Below, piece by piece: positions 1-11,402 of a stretch of DNA of 64,000 bases (position 1 is its first letter; each line of letters starts with the position of its first letter). The DNA comes from Topomyia yanbarensis. Its lineage: Eukaryota; Arthropoda; Insecta; Diptera; Culicidae. Location of the stretch: positions 346,764,413 to 346,828,412 of the forward strand of contig NC_080672.1 in assembly GCF_030247195.1 (NCBI RefSeq), read 5' to 3'. The translations under genes and the position numbers were made by a program. Below the pieces are notes generated by a model. That model searched no databases. It was not told the origin of the DNA and worked only from the letters and a program-made list of their open reading frames with translations.

Positions 1-894
1 ACGTAAAGACTTTACATTATCGCGTGCGAACGAACGTTCATATGTTCGTGCTTGAAACCGCGTTTATAAGTTTATAAGGGTTAAAATGTTTACTTAATCA
101 CCGGGGCGTTTTCATGTTTGCAAGACATGAAAACGCCCCGGTGATTAAGGGGGTAGGTGTCCGTGGATGGTTGGCAAAGTTTGGAGCGTTTGTATGTTAA
201 CATATTGATTGCATGGGCGTTTGGAAGAGGCATATGCCAATGTATATGCCGCTTCGTGTGTATATCTTCGATTGTATAACCGTGCGGTCATTTGAATATT
301 TTCCCAGATGTTTGCATGTTCACGCGAACCGCGAGTCGGATATTTAATTTTGATTGTATGTTTCAGATGTTAGAAGAGGGCGTATTCCCTCGTATCGCCA
401 AAGTTCTCGGCAATGTCGTCCCAAAACTTGGCGTCTAGTGTATATGTGTCTTTTTTTTGGAGGTCAAACTGAAGGCAGGGTCTTAGGGTACTTGGACCAA
501 GGGTAGGGGCTTCCGTGAAACCGGATTTTTCTGTATCGAAGGGTGGCAGTTTTGTCTAATGTATTTCACTAAAAATATTTCGCTGTAAAGGTAGTTGGTC
601 AACTATATGAGACTACTACGTTTGGACTGTGCTCCTATCTGGTTATTTTGGAACATTTTGTTCTCATCCACTGATGATGATCCAATAGTGAGATCAAAAC
701 GTAGGCGAAGATCAAACAGTAATCGATGAAATTGCATTATCGACTGAAAAGCCATACCACATCCGTTATCTAGTTGTTTAGTTAGTCCTAGAATAGACGA
801 TCACTCGAAAAGAAAAGATCTTGTTTAGTTTTTGAATTTCGTTAACTTTGGGTAGCTGGCTACCGAGAGTAATGACAGAAATATTGAAAGTGTA
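1..894. other. No gene seen; one perfect hairpin
   Basis: AT-rich DNA with no convincing coding frame. The only structured item is the 25-bp perfect hairpin at 93-149, listed separately. Short frames here show no recognisable motifs. Confidence 0.6.
93..149. repeat. Perfect 25-bp hairpin
   Basis: The arms 93-117 and 125-149 are exact reverse complements, starting CTTAATCACCGGGGCG, around a 7-nt loop. The GC-rich core (CCGGGGCG) stands out against the AT-rich surroundings. It could be a very short foldback element or a structured RNA. No target duplication is visible beside it. Confidence 0.8.
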
Positions 895-1590
895 AGGGCC
901 GCTTATATGTAAGCGGCCATGCATAAATGACGTAGCAATTTGGTGGTAGGAGGGAGTTGTATACCAAAGTGTGACGGGTTGGAGGGAAGGGTCAGAAGTT
1001 GTGTGACGTAAAATTAAGTTTAATTGTTTTTGACGGGCTTCAACAAACATTGATAAAGAAAACAATTTAATGTTCCTGTATACTTATGAGAAATAAATTT
1101 AAATTCACACAAGATACTTTTGAAGCGGATTTTCATTTGGTAAGTTTTTCGATGCACAGCATTGTAAGCTAGCAAAAAAATGAAAAGATTAGGAATTAAC
1201 TTGCTACATTAGTTAGCTAATCTTGTAAACTAATAGAATAAGTTGGTATTAAGGTAGTTGAATTAAATTTTCTCTTCGGATTCAACCAAACAAAATTTAG
1301 TGATTTGGCTGATTGAAAGTGTGCTTCTTACAATCATTGGATGCTGTAGGAATGTGAACTGAGAGAATTTCTCTTCATGCTCCATGATATATCAAATTCA
1401 AAACAAAACTCTCAACACTATATTTGACATTAAAAGGGCTTATTTTGTACGCAATTTTCTTTTGTAATGAAAATGTTGATAAAAGTCGTCAAACATATTG
1501 CAAGAACATTTATTTGTGGCAAAATGTTACGAGGGGAGAAGGAGGGATCGAAAATCGCTGAAAAAAGCAACGCCATTTGTGTACGCCCCC
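895..1590. mobile_element. Degraded TIR element, GGGGC family (copy a)
   Basis: The left end carries ATGCATAAATGACGTAGC after a GGCC-rich start, and the right end reads CGCCATTTGTGTACGCCCCC. Internal sequence (for example around 1190-1290 and 1330-1440) matches parts of 14350-14480, 13330-13390 and 44090-44480. No transposase frame is visible, so this is a non-autonomous or decayed copy. Confidence 0.65.
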
Positions 1591-1594
1591 TAGT

Positions 1595-2044
1595 GGTTCC
1601 AATAAATATTCTTTTGTTCAATAAGCTATATTGTAAGTATAAATAATGCTAAGAACTTGTATGTCGATTGGTTCAACGGTATTCGAAAATTTTATTTCTG
1701 GTATTCGAAATATGTTGCTCAACGCTACTTTTAGAAAATGTCGATATCAAAAGTTTCCACCCGTGCATTTTAGGGGTAGTGTGTTATTAAGAGCTGCTAG
1801 TTCAGTTCTAGTTTACAGATCGTCAAAATTCTAGAAAAGGCTTTTGTGGATATGTAATTCAAATACATGCAATTCTCCTTAAGAGAAATTTTGGTTTGTC
1901 ATGCATAATGCATTGATTGAAGAACTTAGATATTTAATTCGCAAAACAGTGGGGTCACGTGGGTAAGTTTTTTGGCGAGCTCGTGCGATGGTATTTTTGC
2001 ACTGATTTCGACAAACAAGCACTCGTTCGAAAGGTCTGACAACC
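1595..2044. other. No feature seen
   Basis: AT-rich sequence between two transposable elements. Short frames on both strands lack motifs and codon structure I would trust. Confidence 0.5.
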
Positions 2045-2774
2045 CACAGTGGCTGGAGACTGGCCAAAACCTCAAAAATTTATTTTTGAAATATTGATAT
2101 TTTTCCTATTCAAAATTGTATGATCATTGGATAAGAACACGATTTTTAACATCAGTTTAAACGTAGCAAAGTCCGGACTTTTTAATGATTTCCATTTCTG
2201 AAATCACTATTGATCTGTTCACTTCAAATGCTTGTTGCTCTTTTGATTTGGTCCAATTTTAGCACAACTAGTTTCATTGTGTAGGGGAACGAAAGAACTT
2301 GGTTAGCGATTAAAATACATTCGGTAAATTTGCTTGGAACTATGACATTTTTGTTTAAATATGTTTGAGGAGGTCAGATCCAAAATACTTTTTTCACTAA
2401 TGTATTCTGTACAAACATGCGAATCATTTCGGAACGGTCCCATAGTATACATTCTATGGGAAATAACTTTTCGAATATCATGGTCTCGTTCAGCGCATAG
2501 GTGCGCAAAAATATTTACGGAGATTTTGGAGTTTTGTTGCTGATATGGAGGCGCATGGTGTTTTGTGTAAAATAGTTAGACAATCTACAGTACACCAACA
2601 CGTTATACAATGAATTTAAAGTAGTGTTCTTAATTTTTTTATGATATTGCTGATATTTGTGAACGGTACCGGAAAATCTATCATGAAAACGGGATAATAG
2701 TCATAAGAAAGGTCCAATGACACTGTATGGAAAAATGCATTTAATATTTTTTTGTTTGAAGATCCGCCACTGTG
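2045..2774. mobile_element. CACAGTGGC TIR element, copy 1
   Basis: It starts CACAGTGGCTGG and ends CCGCCACTGTG. The interior is closely similar to the 866-bp copy at 49083-49948, including the shared starts near TGGCCAAAACCTC and the segment ending GAATATCATGGTCTCG. At 730 bp this copy is shorter. Its 5-bp flanks (CAACC and CAATG) agree only partly, so the target duplication has probably decayed. No transposase is encoded. Confidence 0.8.
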
Positions 2775-2934
2775 CAATGTGTAGGCAATAATGATTTTAT
2801 GCATGGCTAAACATTCCAATAACACGAAGGTACCTTTTTCGATGTTTTTAATATCTGAGGGTACGATATGCTTCGATATTCGAGGTTAAATAAAACAATT
2901 TACATACCTAGAAAAACAGTGGTTAGACTTTTAA

Positions 2935-3453
2935 CCCATTCATGTCAATGTTGTTTGTGAACAACAACGTTTTTAAACAGCTATTGCTTTTGATTGAGGC
3001 AAGATGTGCTCACAAAAATAAGTAAGGCTAATAAATGTGCCTATTGCCTTTTATTTGAGTACTAACAGTTGCAAGGATCAGCTCTAGAACTGAAGCTATT
3101 GCAATTAGTCTGATTGGATTCCGATGCAGCAGTGCTGCCAGGGACAATTTACGTTGACGACGGAAAATGAATTTTTCATATAACTTCGTTATGTTGCAAT
3201 ATTATTAAGAGCTGATAAAACTTATCAATTTAAACTGTCTTTTGCTATGTATTCCACAGAAGTAGACTATTGTAAATATTCTAGGAGAATTGTAATGAGC
3301 ATTGGAAAGTAAAAATTGAGTAGCTTCTAGCACCGCGAGGGAAGCACCTATCTTTATGAAAAAAGGCTTTTCGTGTTTCATGACCCCGCCGTTTTCAAGG
3401 AAAAATAGTTTTGAAACCCTACATGCACTAGAAAAAAGTTGGGCATGAAAGGG
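2935..3453. mobile_element. TTAA-flanked MITE with CCC termini
   Basis: Flanked by TTAA at 2931-2934 and 3454-3457. The ends are CCCATTCATG and CATGAAAGGG, imperfect inverted repeats. TTAA targets with CCC termini are typical of the piggyBac superfamily; the assignment is an inference because no transposase is present. Confidence 0.65.
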
Positions 3454-3942
3454 TTAAGAATATGAGTGCTGCAGATTATTTAAAAATAACACAAATAATA
3501 AATGCAATCATTGACGTTATCCAGGTAAGAAAATGAGAATGTGAAAAATCATGAAATTGTGGAAGAAAATTCTGAAAAAAACATCTTTTATAGCAGCTGC
3601 GTCTGGTTTTGTACTTGCAAATGACTTCTTCAGTGTCCTCGTCGTCGCCAGAGTGTGGAATTGAAGTTGTGCATTCCGGCTCTCGTGGTACAACCTTCCC
3701 ATCGGTGCTATCGATTTCGGTTCGATCGGGATTCCGGTTCCGGAGTTACGGGTTGAAAAGTGCGACCATACAACAATTTTTCATTTAAACTGGTACCACT
3801 ACAATACCACTATCACCACTATCAAAATGATGCAAAACTTATTAAAATGGGTACAAATTAAGTCTCAGATCATTTTCGATCTGACATGTTTGAAGAGCCG
3901 ACAGCTAGTTGTGCAATTATTTATGAATGATAATAATAACTA
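3454..3942. repeat. Fragment of the CTTTCTC repeat family
   Basis: About 3660-3790 matches the block that also occurs near 17640-17720, 38640-38720 and 41080-41160 (CAACCTTCCCATCGG, then ATTCCGGTTCCGG, then ACGGGTT). It is diverged and truncated. No gene is seen around it. Confidence 0.6.
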
Positions 3943-6900
3943 GGGGACGGTGGGAACTTGTCTTTGTTTTCGGAGCATAATTACCGTAAATATTGGTCGA
4001 TATTCAATACCTGGTATTTGCTAAGGACACCTTAATACATCCGCAGGCTGAAGCAATTCAAAAAAAATCATTGCCTTGTTTGAGATATGACAGAATGCGT
4101 GAAATGCGTTGAATCAGGATTTTTTAGTTTGGTGGGGAGTTGTGAACTATCGCAAAAAGTAGAAGAGATGGAATATTTTTGCGATTTATTTTTATTAGGG
4201 CTATAGAAGATAAATTTTAACATACTTCTAAACTTAAGTTGAGATGGAAAAGTGATCTGATTCGCAATGATTCGGAGACAACATGATTCGCGTCAAGCCA
4301 CTTGAATTCGCGGTTGTGGCATGGGGAAATTAAAATTGTGGCAGAATCCTGTTCGCATAAAATTGAACATTTTTATATCATAATATGTATGATTCATCCC
4401 TGATTCGAATTACACTAGTTTACAAATTTTGGGTTAATTGCATGAAGTTAAGAAAAAATGTGTTTTCTAAGTCTTTTTTGGGTCGCTGTGCACGAAAATT
4501 ATATCCATTTTCTTTTTCAAAGACCCGTTTCTGTGATTTTTTAAAAAAGGTGTTTTTGAACACTTTTTGTAGTTTTTGGTCAATATCTCAGGAACAAATC
4601 TGCCGATTAACACAAACTCACAACACAAACACGACTCATCATTCGAAAGGTATTGATGTGCCCATTCCAAAAATGCATAACATGTTAGGATAAAATATCA
4701 AAAATTAAGGATTAAGAGCAACCAAAGTCAAAAAAGTAGTGTTTGGTAAAATTACTATTTTTTAGTTGATTTTTTATAAAAAAAATAAATCAGCAAAAAA
4801 ATTCTTTTAAAATCTTATGTGACAGGCAAACTTCTCACGTGAATTTTAAGCCTAAGATCACGAAAATCCGAAAAAAAACTGGTGATGTTATTAGGCACCG
4901 AGTGAAAATTGCTCTGTTTTTCACATATCTCTTTTGGTCTTAAGTAAGATTACACTAGTTTACAAGAAAAATGAAGTTACGGGAAAAAGTGTTTTCTAGA
5001 TTAATTTTGTGTCGCTGAATACAAAAATAATACTCTTTTTCTCTTTCAAAGAAGTTCGAGTTTTAAAAAGACGTTTTTCTTTTGCTTCCGCTTTTTTGTT
5101 TTTGCTCTATTTTTTATTACAGAAAAATAATTTTTCGTATTTTCAGAATATAGTGTGACATATTATAACAATTTTTAGGTAATCGCGATAAGCTAAGCAG
5201 AAAGGTGTTTCCTCAGTTTATTTTGGATCGCTGAATACGAAAACCAAGTCCATTTTTTTTTTTCAAAGAAGCATTTTCAAGAATCTCGACAAACATATGA
5301 TTACGGCTTAAAAGCCAACTGTCAAAATTCTCTTTGAAAGGAAATTTCAGACAAACTGTTACCCGCCAATCAAAGATATTTACAGCAAACAAAAGAAAAA
5401 AGTTTTCTCTTGCGTTAACTGCTATGAACTGCGTTTAGCCAGTGACGGTTTGTCCGGAATTTCCTTTCAAAGAGAATTTTGACAGTTGGCTTTTAAGCCG
5501 TAATCGGATGTTTGTCGAGAAATTTATTATGATTACAATCGACCAAAGTAAAAAAAGTCTAATGTTCGACCTTTTTTAAAAAAATGTAAATTTCTAGTAA
5601 TTTTTTTAAAATAAATCAAGGACAGAAGAAAATTCTTTTAGAATGATAATAAGATAAATAATCTTTTTGCATAAATTTTAATCCAATGGTCACAAAAGTC
5701 GGATGAAAAATGTAGATATGAAGGTATATATATATGAAGCACTGAGTGAAAATTGTAAATTTTTATTTGTCGCACAATCATACTTTCGGCTGAAATAATT
5801 TTCTAGTTATTGTTTGTGTTGAGTACTGTCTTCTCGAGCTTGCATCCATCCATCCTGCGGCATTTGAATGGTTTTGGTTATTTCATTGTACAACTAAGTG
5901 TTCTTTTTAAAATGTGGAAATATCGTTGGAAAAGTTTTGTTTTGTCTGTGGTGAGTACATATTTTACGAATTAAATGAATTTTAGCCTTCTGCTTCAACA
6001 GGCTTCACAGCAGATTCTCAGTTCACAGAATATTACGTGGCTAGTGCTACGATTCCACTGAGACTCCTTTCCGATAAGGACTCGAATATTTGACGACTGG
6101 CTTATGAGACCAGTGCTACACCTTCTAAACCGCCGCACCAGGGCAGGGTCCGCTAAAATCATAAAATTTCCATTTCGCTCAATGTGCCATAGCATCAATA
6201 TTTTCCATCCGATGTTAGTGATATTAGGCTTAAAATTAACGTAAACATATTATTTGTCACCTTAGATGCTAAAAGGTCCGAAAAAAAATTGTTTTTCGGT
6301 AAAAAATCATTCAAAAATGAGTAACTTTTAAAAATGGTCAAAAATGCACTTTTTTAAACTTTGGTCGCTTGCAGCACTAAAAATTTTACATATGATCAAC
6401 ACATATTATATGTTTTTGGAAAGGGCATCGCGGCACCTTTTAACCTTCATTGACTGAATTAATTGAATGATTTTGACACGAAATATTGACTAAAAACTAC
6501 AAAAAGTGCTCAAAAACGAGTTTTTTGAGAAAATCACAAAATTGCTTCTTTGAACAAAAAAATGAATATTGTTTTCGTGTTTAGCGACCCAAAATTAGCC
6601 TAAAAATACTTTTTCTTGAAGTTTCATTTTTCTTGTAAACTAGTGTTATGATACTGTTCTACTTAAACAAACTATAACCCACTGAAATGAACGGTTCACA
6701 ACTCCCCACTTTACATATCTTCGAAAAAAAAAACGTATCTCCATCGACACTGTAAAGGTTTTTCCAATTTTTTTGTCGATGAAAGCCAATTACCCAAGAA
6801 ATGATTTGCACTAATACACTTTGAAAACAGCTAGATAACGGGACTCCACATACCACAAATACAACCGAGTAAAAAAAACTTTTTGTTTGGTATATTTGGT

Positions 6901-7024
6901 CGCTAGTTACCTAAACATAAAGAACATAAGTCATGACAGTAGAAACATTTAACAGTAGTTACCACATTTTTATCATCTATAGCTTAGCGGGAATCGACGG
7001 TGTTCACAACTCCCCACCGTCCCC
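3943..7024. mobile_element. 3.1-kb foldback TIR element with TA flanks
   Basis: The ends are GGGGACGGTGGGAACTTGT and ACAACTCCCCACCGTCCCC, with TA on both sides (3941-3942, 7025-7026). Long inverted arms lie about 4385-4760 and 6280-6660. The arm motif (ACTAGTTTACAA, then GTCGCTG, then TTTCAAAGAA) recurs near 4950 and, more weakly, near 5190, so the left half holds tandem sub-repeats. The open frames inside are products of this repeated structure and show no transposase motif. A smaller palindrome is nested at 5284-5520. Confidence 0.75.
5284..5520. mobile_element. 237-bp palindromic MITE
   Basis: The ends are TCTCGACAAACAT and ATGTTTGTCGAGA. Inside them, GATTACGGCTTAAAAGCCAA and its reverse complement continue into arms of about 80 bp. 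It sits inside the larger foldback element. No coding capacity. Confidence 0.8.
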
Positions 7025-7028
7025 TATA

Positions 7029-8232
7029 TATTGAGGATGCTTTAAGATGCAGCTCCGTATTATAGCAGCACAGTGAACATACTTCATAATCGAGATTCTT
7101 TCACGCATTCACTAATAACTCGAAACCAAAACTAAACAAAGTTCATTTGACTCTCCATGTGGGCATAGTTGCCAGAACTTGGGTTGAAATTAATTTATTT
7201 GACGTAGTTGCAATAATCACATTTTGTGGTTTTTAACCGTTTGAGTATTTTGATGGAAGAGGTATATGGGGGATTCCTATGGGACCACACTAATTAGCTA
7301 ATGTCAGATCGTTATGAAATTCAACAGCAGCCAATTGAAGCATTGAATCAATCATTTCAAATTTGGAAGATGATGGACATCGGTGAAGAATTTTATGAGG
7401 AATAGGCGTGAAATTAACTGTGAACATTGTCAAGTTCTCCGGGGGTCAAGACCGTCCTACGTGGCCAATGTGCTCAAAGCTTCTTCTAAAATATATGTCA
7501 GTCAAGGAGATTTTGATTTGCACATAGTAATCTGGACCAATAATTTCAAGCAATTTAGAGATCATTTCAAATAGTTTTGCTTCATTTAGATAAAATGATT
7601 GTATCGGGTTGAATGGGAATTTCGCATGCGACCGCACTTTAACCCGTAACGTGGGAACAAGAACTCCGATTCCAACGAAATTTAATAGCAGTCAATAGGG
7701 ATGCTTTCAGCTTTCATTTGATACTAAATTTGAGAAAATAGAAACAGTCAGACATCATATAAGAAGATGTAGATGTGATTTGACTTCAGGAACTTAGACA
7801 TTTTCCGGAAACTTCCTGTTCCGCCGAAGGTGTCCAAAGTGGCCAACGTAATTGGGAACCAGTGAGCTGAAAATATAAATCCAAGCAATTTTAAACACAT
7901 TTTATGAGTTTTTGTATCTCTTAGATATCATGCTGATTCCAATTTATATGGGAATTTCATGCGTGATCATACTCTTCAACTCGTAACTCCGGAACCGGAG
8001 GTAGGAATTGAGTGAAATTCAATAGCAGCCTATGAGAACGTTGTACCTTTCATTTGAGAAAATCGGTTCGGCGATCTCAGAAGTAACCGATGTACATATT
8101 TTTGGTCACATACATACATACACATATACATACGCACACACACTGATATTTGCCGAACTCGACGAGCGGGCCTCGGCTAAAAGGTCGATTTTCAGAGTGG
8201 TTGCATAGACTTTCTATAGGAGAAAGGCAAAA
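7029..8232. repeat. Diverged fragments of the CTTTCTC repeat family
   Basis: Blocks at about 7570-7760, 7920-8100 and 8140-8232 (ACCCGTAAC, ACTCCGGAACCGG, CCTTTCATTTGAG, CGAACTCGACGAG) match the family copies at 17.4, 38.4 and 40.3-42.3 kb. A short CA/TA microsatellite lies at 8105-8145. No gene is seen. Confidence 0.6.
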
Positions 8233-8261
8233 CGTTATCGTATACAGAAATTATTATTCTT

Positions 8262-8440
8262 CATTCCTTTAATTATAGAGGTTTCAATGGTCATTCGCCT
8301 CTTTTCAGGATAGAAAAATCTCTTTAGAAAAATCTCTTTAGAAAAATATCTAACCCTGTGTGTGGGGTTGGGAATCGAACTCGGGTGAGCTGAGTACAAG
8401 ACAACTACGCTGTGCTTTACCCCTCGTACACAGAAAAAAA
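8262..8440 (-). mobile_element. tRNA-derived SINE
   Basis: Read on the minus strand it has a tRNA-like head with an A-box-like GCGTAGTTGTCTTG and a B-box-like GAGTTCGATTCCC (plus positions 8370-8382). A body with a duplicated AAAAATCTCTTTAG segment follows. Related pieces occur at 34070-34185 and 45541-45690. The head resembles the Feilai-type SINEs known from Aedes; the family name is an inference. It is not a functional tRNA because the cloverleaf is incomplete. Confidence 0.6.
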
Positions 8441-8955
8441 ACATTTATTCAACTAATTGTTAATGTATGAGGAATACTCCTGTACTATTTTTTCGAGTTT
8501 TTGGATTTTGGTAGATCTGCGGAGCTTTCATCGTAGTCAACGCAAGTCTCTTAAATTAAAATGGTATCGGGAAAAAGACCTTAACTCCACCAATCATCAA
8601 TATTCCTTTAAAATCTAATTCTTTTGTTTTTTTACTGAAGAAGTTTCTATCAAAAAATTATGACTTTGATGTAATATAATATTTATTAGATTCTTTTAAA
8701 TATTTCAAATTTTCCTCATGATTCCTCTCATAAAGGTATGTGACCCCACAAAAAATGTCATGTTTAAAAATTATGTGCAACAACTCTGGCTCAAAAACCT
8801 AGCTCAATTATTTGATAATTTGACGAATTAAATTAGAAATATACTTACGTATTTTGTTAAGAATATTATTGTTAAAATAATAGCTAGTAGGAAAGTAGGA
8901 ATTTCGTTAATTAAATAAATAAGACTATTCGAAAGTCACAATCCAGACACAGCAT
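8441..8955. other. No feature seen
   Basis: AT-rich intergenic DNA downstream of the minus-strand gene at 8956-9393. I see no repeat ends or coding signal. Confidence 0.5.
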
Positions 8956-8960
8956 TTATT
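8955..8960 (-). terminator. Poly(A) signal overlapping the stop codon
   Basis: On the minus strand the stop TAA lies inside AATAAA (plus 8960 to 8955). A GT-rich stretch follows on the minus strand. If used, the 3' UTR would be only about 15-25 nt. Confidence 0.55.
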
Positions 8961-9393
8961 TCGCAATTATAATAAATTTATCATTGGAATGTTCAACCAA
9001 CTTGATGAAAGCTATCAGCATATTCACGGCCGAATACGCCACCTGTTGCACCACATCGTAAAACTGACCGCTTCTCTTATGCAATTTATCCAGTAACTCC
9101 CGCACACGTTCCCGTGACACTCCATCATCACTATACCGGACACTTAATTTTTCCAACACACTCCTCTCCCCGCCGACCAGCACGGGTTTCAGATCCGATA
9201 CGGTGCTAGCCTGCGACGCAAAGAACTCATAATCATCATCATCATCGGACAGCAGCAGGTCCCGTTCCTGCCGCGGAGAGTATCCCGAATCCCGGATCAA
9301 TGGAATGACCGATTTGGTCTGATCGTAGTAGCATGCTACTATGGATAGACCCGATACGGCCAGCAGTCCGAAGAGTGCCAATCTGGATGTCAT
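8956..9393 (-). CDS. Small secreted protein, 145 aa, unknown family
   Basis: I do not recognise the family. The protein starts MTSRLALFGLLAVSGLSIV, a typical signal peptide, so it is predicted to enter the secretory pathway. An acidic run (DDDDDYE, about residues 49-55) follows, then a basic/coiled stretch with KLHKR and a hydrophobic segment near the C-terminus (VAYSAVNMLIAFIKL). I chose this Met rather than the upstream in-frame Met at 9423 because a 3' splice site (CTGTTTCAG) ends at plus position 9399, just 5' of the ATG; the upstream Met would be intronic. A 60-bp 5'-UTR intron (9399-9458, GT-AG) is inferred. The AATAAA signal overlaps the stop codon. It is head to head with the gene at 9926. 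Confidence 0.75.
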   Translation of the reverse strand: MTSRLALFGLLAVSGLSIVACYYDQTKSVIPLIRDSGYSPRQERDLLLSDDDDDYEFFASQASTVSDLKPVLVGGERSVLEKLSVRYSDDGVSRERVRELLDKLHKRSGQFYDVVQQVAYSAVNMLIAFIKLVEHSNDKFIIIAK

Positions 9394-9398
9394 TGTGG

Positions 9399-9458
9399 CT
9401 GAAACAGATAGAGCTGTGATCACGATATCGGGTAGATGTTTAAATAGTTTTCGTTTAC
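9399..9458 (-). other. Predicted 60-bp 5'-UTR intron
   Basis: On the minus strand the donor is AAG|GTAAAC (exon end at 9459) and the acceptor is TGTTTCAG|CC (exon start at 9398). The spliced 5' UTR places ATG five bases into the second exon. The length is normal for a dipteran intron. Confidence 0.65.
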
Positions 9459-9515
9459 CTTTCTAAAGGAGCCAATGGTGAGAATGTGATCTCGATGGGT
9501 GGATGCACTGGAAAA

Positions 9516-9553
9516 GAATGAAACGGGTGAAATGGGTTGGGTATAGCTTTATA
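9516..9553 (-). promoter_or_regulatory. Candidate core promoter of the 145-aa gene
   Basis: On the minus strand TATAAAG begins at 9553 and an arthropod-type initiator TCATTC lies at 9521-9516, about 34 bases downstream. Transcription from 9519 would give a 5' UTR containing the predicted intron. This is motif evidence only. Confidence 0.5.
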
Positions 9554-9925
9554 CATTGAACTTGGCTGATCGAGGTTTCCGATTGGAGAGTTCATCATGC
9601 TGCAGCACTTTCGAAACACGGAAAAGCATACATATCAGTACTAAACACTTATACCAAGGCACGTTTTATCTTTGCAATAGAAGCGATGGTTGAATTGGAT
9701 TGTTTTTGGGAGAAATCATTCGCGAATTGAGTTTTTCTTCAAAAATATATTCTGCCTGGAACACCGAATGAATTTTGATGAAAAGAAATTCCGCACAGAT
9801 TTTCTACTTTCACTCGCACCAAAAACATACGACACCAAATGTAAGCCATCATTTGCAGTAAAGGAACAACTTTTCTTGGTAGAGAACGTGTGGAGTTGGG
9901 ATCCTGCTCCCCAAGAACATTTTCA

Positions 9926-11193
9926 ATGGTAAGATCTCATCATTCATGATCAGTTCCAGTTAGAAGTAATTTCCACCATAAACCCTCCCGCAGCGCTTGT
10001 TCGGCCAGATATTACGCTCCTCGCTGTTCGTCCTGTTGGTTCGGCTTTGTTTTTCGTATGCCCGCAATGACCGGCCGATAAATCAGGACAGAACGCGATT
10101 TGTTGAGGAGGTGGATTCGCAAGAGGTGGAAGAAGCTCTCACGAAACTGCATTTCGCTCTGATGGCGGAGTCGCGGCAGAAAGACGGAGAGCTTCAGAGT
10201 ACTAGCAATATTAGTGCTGATATGAGCCGTCAAGAATTCGAGGATCTTGTCACGAAAATAAACGAGGAGGCGACACTGCTCAGAAGTCAAGCAGTGACTT
10301 TATCCAAAGCTTATCAGGCACTGCTGGTCAGGCATAAGGACACTGTGCAGCGGCTGGCGGATTGTCCTAACAACGCTTATGGGGGTTATGTCGGTTCACA
10401 AGGTCAGTTCTGATACATTTTTTGTGTAAAATAACTAATAAAATCTTACCACGAATCACCCCAGTCCGATTTCAAAAAATTCGTGGAGATTTGTAATAAA
10501 GCAATTGATAAAACTTTCTATATTCTATAGTAAATATTGATCGTGTTAAATTATGCGCATGTTGTGAATTTTCCATGATTTAAAAACCCAACATTTCTTT
10601 TTTTTAAATTTTCAGGTCCTGTTTATAACCCAGTCACTACTTTTAAACCAGAATATGAAAGCGAGCCTCCGTGTCCCGCATTTGAACACAGCAGCAATAA
10701 CAAACCGCTAATCTGCAACTGCAACTGCCAGTTCCCCATCTCTCAGCCAACATATGCAGAATCCAAGGCCGTGGGAAACACTTACTATTACTACAATAAC
10801 TACTACAACTCCGAAAGTGCAGCTTCCTTCAACAATCCGAAACCGAGTGCACAATATGCTCCCCTTCAATCACCACAACCAGTTTACTCCATCGGAACAC
10901 CGCCAGCTCTACTCTACTCGATGCCGAATCACTTCGATTCTGATGATCCTGATCCACCGAGTGATTCATTTTCAACCCACTTGAAGCATGTCCCACACAA
11001 ACCCCGCCCAATTTTAGATCAAAACTTCGACGCTCTGCAAGATCTGGAGCAACATTTGGACCAAAAAATAGCACGCTGGAAGCAAAAGTTCTTTGATCGA
11101 CACGAACTTCGCAAGCTGGAGAAATTATACACGACGGACGAGATACGGGCTATGTTCAAACGATGGGTCCGAAGCCAGAGTGCTTCTTTTTAA
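9926..11193 (+). CDS. Three-exon secreted protein, 329 aa, unknown family
   Basis: Exons are 9926-9928, 9994-10402 and 10616-11193. The first coding exon is only the ATG: the donor ATG|GTAAGA is joined to the acceptor CCCGCAG|CGC, and the second intron is CAAG|GTCAGT to TTTTCAG|GT. All junctions keep frame and the sum is 990 nt. The protein opens with a hydrophobic signal peptide ending near FSYA (about residue 24). A charged, helical, probably coiled-coil region follows (about residues 30-125), then a Pro/Cys patch with CNCNC (171-175), a Tyr/Asn run (194-201) and a basic C-terminus ending KRWVRSQSASF. I cannot name the family. The order of signal peptide, coiled region and Tyr-rich low-complexity region would fit a structural extracellular protein such as a cuticle, eggshell or accessory-gland product, but that is speculation. 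Confidence 0.75.
9929..9993 (+). other. Predicted 65-bp intron after the ATG
   Basis: GTAAGA donor and CCCTCCCGCAG acceptor. It separates the start codon from the rest of the signal peptide. The downstream open frame has no in-frame ATG near its start, which supports the splice. Confidence 0.7.
10403..10615 (+). other. Predicted 213-bp intron
   Basis: GTCAGT donor and a T-rich tract plus TTTTCAG acceptor. Unspliced, the frame stops at 10411-10413. Spliced, it continues in phase for 191 more residues. Confidence 0.75.
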
Positions 11194-11396
11194 CGACTGA
11201 GTGAACCTAGAGCGACCCAGTTCTAGAAACGAAATCAGCGCAAATCTTTAGTATCGATAACTTTGTGAAGACAGATTTCAAATTTGGTTAGTCACATTGC
11301 TTAGTTGCTCTAATCCTGCAAAATTAGAGCGAGCGAACTGTAAATAGATTCTTCTGTAAAATATACTTCATTTTGCTAGTAAATTTTTGTAAAAAT

Positions 11397-11402
11397 TAAT
11401 AA
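11397..11402 (+). terminator. Poly(A) signal of the 329-aa gene
   Basis: AATAAA about 204 bases after the stop codon, the first good signal downstream, in AT-rich DNA. Confidence 0.5.

Noticed and set aside
4385..4693. 102-codon frame on plus and its antisense
   Set aside because: Sits in a foldback arm whose sequence is repeated several times in the same element; not a gene.
8370..8440. tRNA gene (also considered near 32904 and 45619)
   Set aside because: Only the B-box-like part is good; the cloverleaf is not complete and repeated bodies follow, so these are SINEs.
9690..9932. 80-codon frame upstream of the 329-aa gene
   Set aside because: It covers the 5' UTR and runs through the donor site at 9929. 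The spliced ATG at 9926 in another frame explains the region better.
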